From: Naumannella cuiyingiana
GTDB lineage: Bacteria; Actinomycetota; Actinomycetes; Propionibacteriales; Propionibacteriaceae
Length of the DNA stretch: 64,000 nt
Reading direction: 5' to 3'
Assembly: GCF_013408305.1 (NCBI RefSeq)
Contig: NZ_JACBZS010000001.1
Coordinates: 1,984,001 to 2,048,000, forward strand
Shown here: positions 26,619 through 36,119 of the stretch, one piece after another
How positions within the stretch are numbered: the stretch's first letter is position 1
Layout: each line of letters begins with the position of its first letter
Translations under genes and position numbers: made by a program
Notes under the pieces: generated by a model
Databases searched by the model: none
Seen by the model: only the letters and a program-made list of their open reading frames with translations
Told to the model about the DNA's origin: nothing

Positions 26619-27524
26619 GTGGCGATCGGCTATCTCGGTCCCGAGGGGACCTTCACCCACCAGGCATTGCTGACCATCCGGGACATCAGCGACCCGCAGC
26701 CCTTCGCGACCGTCGCCGAAACCATCGCGGCCGTCCGCGAGAACAGGGTCGACAGCGCGCTGGTGCCGATCGAGAACTCGGTCGAGGGCGGCGTCACCGC
26801 CACGCTGGACAACCTTGCCCGCGACAACGGCCTGGTCATCGTCGGCGAGGTCGTCCTGCCGGTCCGGTTCGGTATCTACGCCCGGCCGGGCACCGAGTTG
26901 TCGGCGGTACGCCGGGTGCTCACCCATCCCCATGCCTACGCGCAGTGCCGCGACTGGCTGGTGGCCAACCTGCCGGAGGCGGTGGTCACCGAGGGCGGCT
27001 CGACCGCCGCGGCGGCCGCCGAGGTCGCCGACCCCGACTCGGTCTTCGACGCGGCGATCTGTGCGCCGATCGCCGGCGAACGGCACGGGCTGGTCGCGCT
27101 GGCCGGCGACATCGCCGACAACCCCGATGCGGTCACCCGGTTCGTGCGGGTCGCGCCGGCCGGCGCGCTGCCCGAGCCGACCGGCGCGGACAAGACGACG
27201 CTGGTCGCCTACATGTTCGAGAACCATCCGGGCGCGCTGCTGGACATCTTGGAGCAGTTCGCTTCCCGCGGCGTCAGCCTGACCCGGCTGGAGTCGAGGC
27301 CGACCAAGCGGACCCTGGGTGACTACTGCTTCTCGATCGACGCCGAGGGTCATATCCGCGACGCCCGCCTGGGCGAGGCGATGATGGGCCTGCACCGGGT
27401 CTGCCAGCGGGTCGTCTTCCTCGGCTCCTACCCGCGCGCGGACGGGCGTACCCCCGACGTGCCGCGCGGCTCCGCCGACGGCGACTACGCCGCGGCCCGG
27501 GAGTGGCTGGACTCGCTCGACTGA
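26619..27524 (+). CDS. pheA: prephenate dehydratase
   Basis: 301 residues from the GTG at 26619. The catalytic domain starts IGYLGPEGTFTHQAL and contains VPIENSVEGGVTATLDNL. An ACT regulatory domain (about 195-275) has the phenylalanine-binding GALLDILEQFASRGVSLTRLESRP. It makes phenylpyruvate for phenylalanine synthesis and is probably feedback-inhibited by Phe. The stop abuts the stop of the convergent kinase gene. Confidence 0.96.
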   Translation: MAIGYLGPEGTFTHQALLTIRDISDPQPFATVAETIAAVRENRVDSALVPIENSVEGGVTATLDNLARDNGLVIVGEVVLPVRFGIYARPGTELSAVRRVLTHPHAYAQCRDWLVANLPEAVVTEGGSTAAAAAEVADPDSVFDAAICAPIAGERHGLVALAGDIADNPDAVTRFVRVAPAGALPEPTGADKTTLVAYMFENHPGALLDILEQFASRGVSLTRLESRPTKRTLGDYCFSIDAEGHIRDARLGEAMMGLHRVCQRVVFLGSYPRADGRTPDVPRGSADGDYAAAREWLDSLD

Positions 27525-29141
27525 TCAGCCCGGTACGCGAACCGTCAACGCGCCCGGCCGGGTCCGCGCCGAGAGCCGGCGGCAGTGCCCGATGGTGTCG
27601 CCGTCGAGCTGGTACGGCTCGGGCTCTTCGGTGATCACCTCGACCGAGCGGCCCCGCAGGCGGGTCAACTGGGCGTCCTCGCCTCCGCTGCGCACGACCA
27701 GCTTCGTGGCCAGCCGGGCCCAGTCGCCCAGGCTGCGCGGTGAGGCGACCAGCACCTCCAGCAGCCCGTCGTCCGGGACGGCCTCGGGGAACAGCCGGAT
27801 GCCGCCCTGCAGCTCACCGACATTGCCGATCACCACCAGGCTGATCCGGCGGCGCAGCGCCAGGTGGTCGTCGATCGACACCTTGGCCTGGAACGGTTCG
27901 TTGCCGGCGGCGCGGGCGGCCGTCACGAAGTACGCCGCGGAGCCGACCGCCCGCTTCAGCTCGTCGGCCGTCTGGTCGAAGATCAACGCGTCGAAACCCA
28001 TCCCCGCCATCACCGAGAACGACAGGCTCTCGGGTTGATCATCCGGGCGGACCTGCACCAGATCGATCACCCGGTTGCGCCCGTCGAAGGCGACATCGAT
28101 GGCGGCGCGCTCGTCGAGCGGGATGCCGAGATTGCGCGCCAACAGATTGCCGGTGCCCGCCGGGACGATTCCCAACGGGATGCCGCTGTCGGCCAGCCCC
28201 TGGCAGACCGAACGGACGGTGCCGTCCCCGCCGGCGACGACGACCAGATCGACCTCCTTGCCGACGGCGATCTTGGCCATCCCGTGCCCCGGATCATCGA
28301 CGCTGGTCTCCAGCCACAGCGTGCGCTGGAAGTCGTGGCGCTGCAACTCGTAGCTGACATGGCGGCGGAAGGTCGCCTCGTCGGCGATCTTGCTCGGGTT
28401 GACGATCACCGCGCAGCGCCGGTGTGGGTGCGCTGGGCTGGTCACGTGCTGGCGGGGTTGGGCGAGCGCGGCCAACCCGGCGCGGGGCAGCACGCGTACC
28501 CCGGCGATCATCAGCGAGAAGGCCGCGACGGTCGCACCGAGCAGCAGGCCGCCGACCAGGTCGGAGACCCAGTTGGCCCGGACCAGCCAGCGGCTGGCGG
28601 CCATGATCAGCACCGCAGCGACACCGGCGATCTGCCAGGCGCGGACCACCGACCGGCGCTGCCGGGTGACCACGGCGGTAACGGCGACCATGATCGCCAC
28701 CGTGGTCAGGGTGGCGATGTGTTCGGACGGGTAGGCGGGTCCGATCTCGGTGATCTGTGGCAGGTGCTCGTCCGGCCGCGGGCGCGAGCCGACCAGCTTC
28801 ATCAGCCAGGCCAGGGCCGAGCCCGGCAGCGCGGCGACCGCCAGGGCGATGGCGACATTGCGCAGTCGTCTGCGCTGTGCCCACCACGCCAGCCCGAGCA
28901 GCAGCGCGATGAACCCGCCGGGCCAGAAGACCACCCCGAGCGCGGCCGCCACCTGTACTGCAGGGTTGGCCGGGTCCGGCACCGGAGCCAGCGTGGCCTG
29001 GTCGAGCGTCGCGACGAATCCGCCGAGGGCGACCAGCGCGGTCCAGGCGACCAACAGCGCCACGGCGATCCCGGAGAAGCAGATCGCATACATCGAGGGG
29101 CGGCCGAGGGGACGCCGCCTCGGGCGGTCGGGGGTAGCCAT
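27525..29141 (-). CDS. PAP2 phosphatase-diacylglycerol kinase fusion
   Basis: 538 residues from the ATG at 29141. The N-terminal half has about five membrane helices with a PAP2-type phosphatase pattern: [23 protein letters not shown] and [16 protein letters not shown]. From about residue 245 the protein is a DAGK-catalytic/LCB5-like lipid kinase: [25 protein letters not shown] and [13 protein letters not shown]. The pair could cycle lipids between phosphorylated and dephosphorylated states. Similar fusions are known in actinobacteria; substrates are inferred. Confidence 0.88.
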   Translation of the reverse strand: MATPDRPRRRPLGRPSMYAICFSGIAVALLVAWTALVALGGFVATLDQATLAPVPDPANPAVQVAAALGVVFWPGGFIALLLGLAWWAQRRRLRNVAIALAVAALPGSALAWLMKLVGSRPRPDEHLPQITEIGPAYPSEHIATLTTVAIMVAVTAVVTRQRRSVVRAWQIAGVAAVLIMAASRWLVRANWVSDLVGGLLLGATVAAFSLMIAGVRVLPRAGLAALAQPRQHVTSPAHPHRRCAVIVNPSKIADEATFRRHVSYELQRHDFQRTLWLETSVDDPGHGMAKIAVGKEVDLVVVAGGDGTVRSVCQGLADSGIPLGIVPAGTGNLLARNLGIPLDERAAIDVAFDGRNRVIDLVQVRPDDQPESLSFSVMAGMGFDALIFDQTADELKRAVGSAAYFVTAARAAGNEPFQAKVSIDDHLALRRRISLVVIGNVGELQGGIRLFPEAVPDDGLLEVLVASPRSLGDWARLATKLVVRSGGEDAQLTRLRGRSVEVITEEPEPYQLDGDTIGHCRRLSARTRPGALTVRVPG

Positions 29142-29186
29142 GACAAGTCGATTCTGGCACGCGACCCGGCGGCTAGGCTGTTCGCC

Positions 29187-30461
29187 GTGATCGATCCCAG
29201 ACTGCTCCGCACCGACCCCGAGGCCGTCCGCGAGTCGCAGCGGCGGCGGGGCTCCTCTGTCGAGGTGGTCGACGAGCTGCTTGCCGCGGACGCGGCCCGA
29301 CGGTCGGCGATCGCGGCCTTCGAGGAGCTGCGGGCCGAGCAGAAGTCGCTCGGCAAGGAGGTTGCCCGCGCCGACGGCGAGCGCAAGCAGCAATTGCTCG
29401 ACCGGACCAGGGAACTTGCCGCCGAGGTCAAACAGCGCCAGGCCGACAGCGAGGCCGCCTCGGCCCGCTTCGACGCGCTGCTCGCGGGCGTGGGCAATAT
29501 CGTCGCCGACGGGGTGCCCGAGGGCGGTGAGGACGACTATGTCGTCCTGGAGTCGGTGGGTACGCCGCGCGACTTCGCCGCCGAAGGCTTCGAGCCGCGC
29601 GACCACCTGGAGCTGGGCGAGTTGCTGGGTGCGATCGACATCGAGCGCGGGTCGAAGGTCTCGGGATCGCGGTTCTACTTCCTCACCGGCGTCGGCGCCC
29701 AGCTCGAACTGGCGTTGATCAATCTGGCCATGAACAAGGCCCTGGAGTGGGGCTTCACGCCGATCCTGCCGCCCGCGCTGGTCAAGCCCGCGGCGATGGA
29801 GGGCACGGGCTTCCTCGGTCAGGCGGCCGACGACGTCTACCACCTGGAGCGCGACGACCTCTATCTGGTCGGCACCGCCGAGGTGCCGCTGGCGGCCTAT
29901 CACTCCGAGGAGATCCTCGACCCGGAGACGCTGCCGCGCCGCTACGCGGGCTACAGCCCGAGCTTCCGGCGCGAGGCCGGCTCCTACGGCAAGGACACCA
30001 GGGGAATCTTCCGGGTGCACTGGTTCGACAAGGTCGAGATGTTCGTGCACACCGACCCGGCCGACGCCGATGCCGAGCATCGGCGGCTGCTGGGGTATGA
30101 GAAGGAGTTCATCGAGCTGCTCGAGCTGCCCTACCAGACGCTCGAGCTGGCCGGCGGTGATCTTGGTCTGAGCGCGGCGCGCAAGTTCGACTGCTACGCC
30201 TGGCTGCCCAGCCAGGACCGCTACCGGGAGATCACCTCGACCTCGAACTGCACCGACTTCCAGGCCCGCCGGCTGGGCATCCGCGGCCGGTTCGCCGACG
30301 GCATCGCGCCCGTCGCGACGCTGAACGGCACCCTGGTCGCCGTGCCGCGGGTGATCATCGCCCTGCTCGAGAATCACCAGCAGGCCGATGGTTCCGTCCG
30401 GGTGCCCGCGGCACTGCGCCCCTATCTCGGCGGCCGCGACCTGTTGACCCCCGTCCGGTGA
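29187..30461 (+). CDS. serS: serine--tRNA ligase
   Basis: 424 residues from the GTG at 29187. It has the N-terminal coiled-coil arm (about 30-105), class II motif 2 ([30 protein letters not shown], in part) and motif 3 ([18 protein letters not shown]). Three tRNA-Ser genes lie in the same window. The stop overlaps the start of the HAD gene. Confidence 0.97.
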   Translation: MIDPRLLRTDPEAVRESQRRRGSSVEVVDELLAADAARRSAIAAFEELRAEQKSLGKEVARADGERKQQLLDRTRELAAEVKQRQADSEAASARFDALLAGVGNIVADGVPEGGEDDYVVLESVGTPRDFAAEGFEPRDHLELGELLGAIDIERGSKVSGSRFYFLTGVGAQLELALINLAMNKALEWGFTPILPPALVKPAAMEGTGFLGQAADDVYHLERDDLYLVGTAEVPLAAYHSEEILDPETLPRRYAGYSPSFRREAGSYGKDTRGIFRVHWFDKVEMFVHTDPADADAEHRRLLGYEKEFIELLELPYQTLELAGGDLGLSAARKFDCYAWLPSQDRYREITSTSNCTDFQARRLGIRGRFADGIAPVATLNGTLVAVPRVIIALLENHQQADGSVRVPAALRPYLGGRDLLTPVR

Positions 30462-31267
30462 TGGTGCAGTCGCGGGCCGAGGATGCGGCGTGGCGCCCGA
30501 AGCTGGTGGCGCTGGACATCGACGGAACACTCGTCGATCACGAGGGTGTGCTGCCGCCGGACGTCCACGCCGCCGTCCGTCGGGTGGTCGACGCGGGCGT
30601 GCCGGTCGTGCTGGCCACCGGGCGTAGCTGGCACAGCACACAGCCGATCTTCGACGCGCTGGGTCTGCCGGACGGGTACGCCGTCTGCTCCAACGGCGCG
30701 GTCGTGGTCTCCTATCCGCCGGCCGAGATCATCCGGCAGGTCACCTTCGATCCGGCGCGGGTGATCGACAAGGTCTCCGAACTCGCGCCCGGCGCGCTGA
30801 TCGCCGCCGAGGTGATCGGCCGCGGCTACCGGGTGAGCGCGGACTTCCCCGACGGGGACCTGCACGGCGAGATGATCCCGGCGAGCATCGCCGAACTGCG
30901 CGGCGAGCCGGTGACCCGGGTGATCATCCGCGACCCCTACGCCGATGATCAACAGTTCATCGCGCTGGCCGAGCGGCTCGGCCTGCACGGGGTGTCCTAT
31001 TTCATCGGGTACAGCGCGTGGCTGGACATCGCCCCCGAGGGGGTGGACAAGGCCAGCGGTCTCACCGACGTCTGCCACCGGCTCGGCGTCGATCCCGCCG
31101 ATGTGCTCGCCCTCGGCGACGGCCGCAACGACATCGAGATGCTCGAGTGGGCCGGCCGAGGGGTCGCGATGGCCGAGGCCCCCGAAGAGGTCCGGACCGC
31201 TGCCGACGCCGTCACCGGAGGATTCGCCGACGGCGGCACCCCCGCGGCGCTGGGCCGCTGGTTCTGA
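30458..31267 (+). CDS. HAD family (Cof-type) hydrolase
   Basis: 269 residues; the GTG at 30458 overlaps the serS stop (an ATG at 30461 is also possible). HAD motif I DIDGT, motif II ATGR, and motif [16 protein letters not shown] with a C2B-type cap mark a Cof-like phosphatase acting on sugar phosphates or related compounds. Translational coupling to serS is conserved in some actinobacteria, but no specific role is known. Confidence 0.88.
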   Translation: MMVQSRAEDAAWRPKLVALDIDGTLVDHEGVLPPDVHAAVRRVVDAGVPVVLATGRSWHSTQPIFDALGLPDGYAVCSNGAVVVSYPPAEIIRQVTFDPARVIDKVSELAPGALIAAEVIGRGYRVSADFPDGDLHGEMIPASIAELRGEPVTRVIIRDPYADDQQFIALAERLGLHGVSYFIGYSAWLDIAPEGVDKASGLTDVCHRLGVDPADVLALGDGRNDIEMLEWAGRGVAMAEAPEEVRTAADAVTGGFADGGTPAALGRWF

Positions 31268-31276
31268 TCCGGCGGT

Positions 31277-31861
31277 TCAGGCGGCGCCGATGCCGGCATG
31301 CCGCGGCGTGCTCGCCGCCTGCAGCACCTCACCGCGGGTCGGGACGGTCTGCTTCGGCTTCAGGTCCTGGCCGCGCCGATGGCGGCGCAGGTGGCGCTTC
31401 ACGGTCGACAGCGAGCAGTCGAGTCGACGCGCCAGCATCTCCAGCGATTCGTGCGGATTGGCCTGGCGCAGGCGTACCACCTCGTCGTGGTCGATCCGGC
31501 GGCCGCTGCGGAAGACGCCCGCCATCGTGTCCAGATCCTCGGCCTCGACGGTGACGTCCAACTGGCGGCGGATCATCCGTCGCTCCATCTCGGTGGTGCC
31601 GGCGACGAAGCCCGCCACATCGTGCTTGACGACGGCGTCATAGAGGCAGTCCCGGCGGAGCGGGCAGGCGGCGCAGACGGCGCGGGCCTCGTTCACCAGC
31701 ACCGAGTACTCGCGGCGTACCGACTGCGGAGCGCTGCTGGTCGGCGGCTCCTCCACGAGCGGGTGCTGGAAGAGCTCCGGGCGCGAGGCGCAACCCTGCG
31801 GGTGGCGGCCCTGGCCGGGGTCGTCCGGATCGGCGATCGGTGCGGTACGAAACGTGTTCAC
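31277..31861 (-). CDS. WhiB family regulator with C-terminal HTH
   Basis: 194 residues from the GTG at 31861, preferred over TTG 31876 because GGGGGA sits 7 bases upstream. The four Fe-S cysteines are present: one in QGCASRPELF and three in AVCAACPLRRDCLY. The usual GVWGG turn is changed to GFVAGT. Beyond the WhiB fold a second helix-turn-helix (LEMLARRLDCSLSTVKRHLRRHRRG) precedes a basic tail, an arrangement seen in a subset of Wbl proteins. A redox-sensitive transcription factor is inferred. Confidence 0.85.
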   Translation of the reverse strand: MNTFRTAPIADPDDPGQGRHPQGCASRPELFQHPLVEEPPTSSAPQSVRREYSVLVNEARAVCAACPLRRDCLYDAVVKHDVAGFVAGTTEMERRMIRRQLDVTVEAEDLDTMAGVFRSGRRIDHDEVVRLRQANPHESLEMLARRLDCSLSTVKRHLRRHRRGQDLKPKQTVPTRGEVLQAASTPRHAGIGAA

Positions 31862-31917
31862 GAGGTTTCCCCCCAACGTGATTCCATGCGGTCATGGCAT
31901 GCGACGCGACGGCTACG

Positions 31918-31930
31918 GGGAACGGTTCCC
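31918..31930. promoter_or_regulatory. palindrome upstream of whiB-like gene
   Basis: GGGAAC-G-GTTCCC, perfect 6-1-6 symmetry, 57 bases upstream of the WhiB start. The GGGAAC element also resembles the -35 box of some ECF sigma factors. It is either an operator or a promoter element; the sequence alone does not decide. Confidence 0.35.
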
Positions 31931-32061
31931 GAACCACCGGAATCGGCCTGGGGGGCGCCGACCTGCCGGGAACCTAGCCGAACGGACCGATCAGCCGCCA
32001 GCACAGCGGCAGAAGATTTGTTGAGAATTTGCCGAGCCGGAGCGCGCCCGGCCGTGCTACC

Positions 32062-32673
32062 TCAGAGATACATGCCGTCGGTGCCGCCGGCCGGCCGCTG
32101 CGGCGCCTGCGGCTGGCCGGGCTGCGGTCCGCCCGGCAGGGTCCGGCGCATCTGCTCCAATTGCGCCCGGGCCGCCATCTGCTGGGCGACCAACGCGGTC
32201 TGGATGCCCTGGAACAGTCCCTCCAGCCAACCGACGAGCTGGGCCTTGGCGATCCGCAGCTCGTCGTTGGACGGCGTCTCGTCGGCGGTGAAGGGCTCGG
32301 TGATCCGCTCCAGCTCGGCGGCCAGATCCTCCGACAGCCCCGACTTGAGCTCGTCGATGCTGGCGCCGTAGACCTCGCGCAGCCGCTCCCGGCTCGGGTC
32401 GTCGAGCGGCGTGGAGCGTACCTCCTCCAGCAGCGCGCGGATCATGTTGCCGATCCGCATCACCTTCGCGGGCTCCTCGACCTGATCGGTCACCGACGGC
32501 TCCTCGCCCTCGGTCCCGGGAGCCCGCTCCACGGCCATCCCCTGCGGGCCGACGATGAAGCCGCGACCGTCGCCGGTCGCACCGGCGATGACCTGCGGTT
32601 GGCCCTCGCCGGCGGCGCCACCGGCGGGCTGCTGGTCGGCCTGGGGCTGCTGCGGATCCGGCTGCTGGGTCAT
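32062..32673 (-). CDS. bpa: bacterial proteasome activator Bpa
   Basis: 203 residues, ATG start. The core SVTDQVEEPAKVMRIGNMIRALLEEVR ... PLDDPSRERLREVY ... LRIAKAQLVGWLEGLFQGIQTALVAQQMAARAQLEQMR matches the four-helix Bpa (DUF2587) ring protein. It ends GGTDGMYL, with the C-terminal Tyr-Leu used to dock into the 20S proteasome. It implies a functional 20S proteasome elsewhere in the genome. The N-terminal 40 residues are Gln/Pro-rich. Confidence 0.93.
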   Translation of the reverse strand: MTQQPDPQQPQADQQPAGGAAGEGQPQVIAGATGDGRGFIVGPQGMAVERAPGTEGEEPSVTDQVEEPAKVMRIGNMIRALLEEVRSTPLDDPSRERLREVYGASIDELKSGLSEDLAAELERITEPFTADETPSNDELRIAKAQLVGWLEGLFQGIQTALVAQQMAARAQLEQMRRTLPGGPQPGQPQAPQRPAGGTDGMYL

Positions 32674-32719
32674 GACGCCACCATACGACGATGTCGGATC
32701 GGGCCGGCCGGGCGCCGGT

Positions 32720-33691
32720 TCACACGGTGAGAACGATCTTGCCGGTATTCGCCCCCGACTCGAGCAGTTCGTGCGCGCGGGCGGCCTCCGGCATGGGGAT
32801 CCGGGTCTCGTTGGGTACGCGGATGGCGCCGTCGGCATACAGCGGCCAGACGTCGTCGGCGACCGCGGCGCAGATCGCGGACTTCTGGTCCACCGGCCGC
32901 GAACGCAACGAGGCCGCGATCACCGCTCCGCGCTTGCGGAGCAGGGCATTCAGGTCCAGCTCGGCCTTCGACCCGCCCTGCAGCCCGATGATCGCGATCC
33001 GCCCGTCGTGGGCCATCGCCTCGAGATTGGCCGACAGGTACTTCGCGCCGATCACGTCCAGGATCACGTCGGCGCCGTCGCCTCCGGTGGCCTCGGCCAC
33101 CCCGGCGACCCAGTCGTCGTGATAGTCCAGCGCGTGAGTGGCGCCGAGCTCGCGGCAGTACGCGAGTTTGTCGGCATTGCCGGCCGTGGTGATCACCTCG
33201 GTGCCGACCGCGCGGCCGTACTGGATCGCGAACGAGCCGATGCCACCCGCACCGCCGTGCACGAGGAAGACGTCGCCGCTGTCCAGCCCGGCGAGCTCGG
33301 TCATCGACAGCACGGTCGCGGCCACCTCGATCAGACCACCGGCGCTGACCGGGTCGACGCCCTCGGGCGGGGCCACCACCTGGCCCTGCGGGACGGCGAC
33401 GTACTCGGCGTACCCGCCGCCGGCGAGCAGCGCGACACACGGGTCGCCGACCTCCCACTCGTCGGCGTCCGGGCCGAGCGCGGCGATCTCACCGGCGCAT
33501 TCCAGGCCGAGGATGTCCGGCGCGCCGGGCGGCGGCGGATAGGCGCCCTGACGCTGCAGCAGGTCGGCGCGGTTCACCCCGGCCGAGCGGATCTTGATCA
33601 ACACCTCGTCACCGGTGGGCTCGGGTGTCGGCACCTGCGACCAGGTGAGAACCGACGGGGGACCGGGCTCGGACTGCGTCACCGCGTACAT
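32720..33691 (-). CDS. NAD(P)H quinone oxidoreductase, PIG3 type
   Basis: 323 residues, ATG start. Zinc-free medium-chain dehydrogenase: AGVNRADLLQRQGAYPPPPGAPDILGLECAGEI matches the TP53I3/PIG3 group (split here: NRADLLQRQG, then GLECAGEI), and the nucleotide-binding loop is VHGGAGGIGSFAIQ. It probably reduces quinones with NADPH. It lies divergent from tRNA-Ser. Confidence 0.88.
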   Translation of the reverse strand: MYAVTQSEPGPPSVLTWSQVPTPEPTGDEVLIKIRSAGVNRADLLQRQGAYPPPPGAPDILGLECAGEIAALGPDADEWEVGDPCVALLAGGGYAEYVAVPQGQVVAPPEGVDPVSAGGLIEVAATVLSMTELAGLDSGDVFLVHGGAGGIGSFAIQYGRAVGTEVITTAGNADKLAYCRELGATHALDYHDDWVAGVAEATGGDGADVILDVIGAKYLSANLEAMAHDGRIAIIGLQGGSKAELDLNALLRKRGAVIAASLRSRPVDQKSAICAAVADDVWPLYADGAIRVPNETRIPMPEAARAHELLESGANTGKIVLTV

Positions 33692-33747
33692 GTCCGCCAG
33701 CCTAGGCCCCGCTAGGATGATGGCGCCCTCGGGGAATCCCGGGGCCG

Positions 33748-33834
33748 GGCGAGGTCGCATAGTGGACTAGTGCAGCCGCCTTGAAAGCGGCCGAGCGGGA
33801 GACCGTTCCGTGGGTTCGAATCCCACCCTCGCCG
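33748..33834 (+). tRNA. tRNA-Ser(TGA)
   Basis: 87 bases. Acceptor stem GGCGAGG / CCTCGCC, anticodon stem GCCGC / GCGGC around loop CTTGAAA (anticodon TGA), a long variable arm, and T loop GGTTCGAATCC. CCA is not encoded. Confidence 0.96.
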
Positions 33835-33858
33835 CCGCCCCCGACCAGGAGCCAGCCC

Positions 33859-34353
33859 GTGACCGATGCGCCGCAGCGCCCGCCCGCCGATTCCGGTGAG
33901 CGCCGTCCGCCGACCGAGCATGTGCTCACCTCGCCGCCGCCGACCCGGGCCTATGCCATCGCCGCGGGCTGTGCCGTGCTCGGCGCCGTGCTGCTGGTCG
34001 CCGGCAGTTCGGGGGGATGGCCGATCGGGGTGGTCGCCCTCGGCGGTGTCGTGCTGGCGTTCGGCATCGTCCTGGCGCTCGCCGCGCTGATCCTGGTACG
34101 CCGGTCCCGCGCGAGTTTCGCCTTCGATGCCGACGGTTACCGGATCACCGGACCGGGCGGGACGGTGGCGGGCCGCTGGGACCGGACGCGGCAGGTCACG
34201 ATGTCCGCGGGCGGGCACCGGATCGGCCTGCTCGGCGAGCCGGATCGGCATGTGTTGTCACCGGCGCCGACCAGCGACCCCCGGGCCCGCGCGATGCTCG
34301 CCGACCTGAAGGAGCGCCTGGACGCCGACCGCGGCTATCGCCCGCTGGCCTGA
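33859..34353 (+). CDS. small membrane protein with PH-like domain
   Basis: 164 residues from the GTG at 33859, 8 bases after AGGAG. A Pro-rich N terminus is followed by two membrane helices (about 31-50 and 56-82). The rest is a short soluble region (FAFDADGYRITGPGGTVAGRWDRTRQVTMSAGGHRIGL is its start) with the look of a bacterial PH-like membrane-associated fold. I do not recognise a named family. It begins 24 bases after tRNA-Ser. Confidence 0.65.
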   Translation: MTDAPQRPPADSGERRPPTEHVLTSPPPTRAYAIAAGCAVLGAVLLVAGSSGGWPIGVVALGGVVLAFGIVLALAALILVRRSRASFAFDADGYRITGPGGTVAGRWDRTRQVTMSAGGHRIGLLGEPDRHVLSPAPTSDPRARAMLADLKERLDADRGYRPLA

Positions 34354-34360
34354 GCGCGCC

Positions 34361-36001
34361 TCAGCGGCCGGTCGTGTAGTAGGGCTGCGACTCCGCGGCC
34401 GCCTTCGGGTCGAACTCGCAGCTCGAGGCGAGATCCTGGCTGCGCTCCTTGGGCGCCGCGCTGGGCTGCCCGCCTCCGTCGCCGCCGTCCGTGGACGGCG
34501 CGGTCGACGGCTCCTCGGACTCCTCGGGCTGCGGTTCGGTGGTGCCGCCTCCGCCGGGCGGCGCGGGCTCGCCGCCGGGCGGGGCCGGCTCCTGCTTCTT
34601 GGGCGCGGCCTGCTCGGTTTCCTTGATCGACTCCTGGACGCGCTGGCGCAGCGCATCGAAGTCGGGATCGGCGGTGCTCAGGGAGTCGTCGCCGTCGAAG
34701 GCGGCGAGGCTGCGTACCTTCGCGTCCTTCACCCGCAGCGACAGGTCGACCATCGCGGGCAGCATCTCCTGGGGGATGTCGGTCTCGACCATGCTCGCCG
34801 ATGCGCTCGCGATCGCCTCGTAGCGCTGCAGGACGTTGATCGGATTCGCCTGCTGGATGATCGCATTCACCGAGCAGCGCTGCCGGATGTTGCGCTGGTA
34901 GTCGTCCTGACCGTAACGGCCGCGGGCGAACCAGAGCGCCTGGAAACCGTCCAGATGCTGGTTGGGACCGGGATTGAGCTGGTCCTCCGGCGGGATGCCG
35001 CGGTCGGTGTTGCCGCCGATCGGGACGTGCCGGTTGATGTTGACCGTGATCCCGCCGAGCGAATCGATCAGCTTGCGATAGCCCCGGAAGTTGACCATCA
35101 CGTAGTAGTCGACCGGAAGGCCGGTCGCCTCGCCGATGCCGAGCTTGAGGACATCGGCACCAAGATCATCGGTCTTGCCCAGGATGTCGGCCGGCACCTC
35201 CTGTGGCACGTTGTAGTAGATCGCGTTGGCCATCCCCTCGGCCTCGTCGTAGCTGCTGGTGTAGCCGTCGGGGTAGTACCGCGCGAGTGGGGAATCGGCC
35301 GGGAACGGGATGTGCATCGTCTGCCGCGGGATGCTGACCAGGACCGTGTCGCCCGTGCGGGTGTCGATGCTGGCGAGCATCATCGTGTCGGTGCGGATGT
35401 TGCCCTTGTCGCCGCCGTAGGCATCGTCGGCGCCGATCAACAACACATTGACCCGGGGCTTGTCCTGGAAGGGATTGTCGCCACCGAGATCCGGCCGCGT
35501 CCCGGACTGGGAATCGTCGGTCGTGCGGAAGACCTGGCTGACCAGACCGAACTGGTCGTAGGAATAGCGGCCGGCGACCGCCAGCGGCGCCGCCACGGCG
35601 AAGGCCAGCCCGCCGACGAGTACCGAACTGATCACCCGCTGGAGCGTGGTCAACACCGCGGGCCGGGTGTCGAGATGGGTACGCACGATCACCGCGACCC
35701 AGACCAGGGCCACCAGCGGCAGACCGATCGCCGCGATGATCAACGGCGCCGGCCGGACCGCGAGCTGCAGCAGGCTGCGGCGATCGACGGCGGCCCAGAT
35801 CAGCAGCGAGGCGATCCCGATGGCGAACAGGGCGAGCAGGGCGATGCCCAGCCTGCGGTGACGGCGACCGGCGATCAGTCCCGAACCGGGCAGCAGGCTG
35901 CCGACAACGGTCCAGAACGTGCTCTGCCCGAAACCGAACCGACGCCCGCGCTGACCGACCGGGCGCGCGCGCTGGGGTCGCGGGGTGCTCGCGTTGGTCA
36001 T
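34361..36001 (-). CDS. LytR-CpsA-Psr (LCP) family protein
   Basis: 546 residues from the ATG at 36001 (AGGACGAG upstream). A cytoplasmic basic head and four membrane helices (about 25-155) precede an extracellular LCP domain (about 183-400): NVLLIGADDAYGG, RTDTMMLASID, VSIPRQTMHIP, WFARGRYGQDDYQRNIRQR. LCP enzymes attach polyprenyl-linked glycopolymers to peptidoglycan. The C-terminal 110 residues are a Pro/Glu/Ser-rich tail. Four helices rather than one is an unusual topology, but it occurs in actinobacteria. Confidence 0.9.
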   Translation of the reverse strand: MTNASTPRPQRARPVGQRGRRFGFGQSTFWTVVGSLLPGSGLIAGRRHRRLGIALLALFAIGIASLLIWAAVDRRSLLQLAVRPAPLIIAAIGLPLVALVWVAVIVRTHLDTRPAVLTTLQRVISSVLVGGLAFAVAAPLAVAGRYSYDQFGLVSQVFRTTDDSQSGTRPDLGGDNPFQDKPRVNVLLIGADDAYGGDKGNIRTDTMMLASIDTRTGDTVLVSIPRQTMHIPFPADSPLARYYPDGYTSSYDEAEGMANAIYYNVPQEVPADILGKTDDLGADVLKLGIGEATGLPVDYYVMVNFRGYRKLIDSLGGITVNINRHVPIGGNTDRGIPPEDQLNPGPNQHLDGFQALWFARGRYGQDDYQRNIRQRCSVNAIIQQANPINVLQRYEAIASASASMVETDIPQEMLPAMVDLSLRVKDAKVRSLAAFDGDDSLSTADPDFDALRQRVQESIKETEQAAPKKQEPAPPGGEPAPPGGGGTTEPQPEESEEPSTAPSTDGGDGGGQPSAAPKERSQDLASSCEFDPKAAAESQPYYTTGR

Positions 36002-36119
36002 CTCGTCCTGTTCGTGGTCGGGTGCGTCGGCGTGGCGGCTCGCCAAGGGCCTCGGTCATGATATGCGGCCGCCGGGGCGCAGAGATCGGCCCGTGGTAGC
36101 ACCCCGGCTGAGGCGCTGG

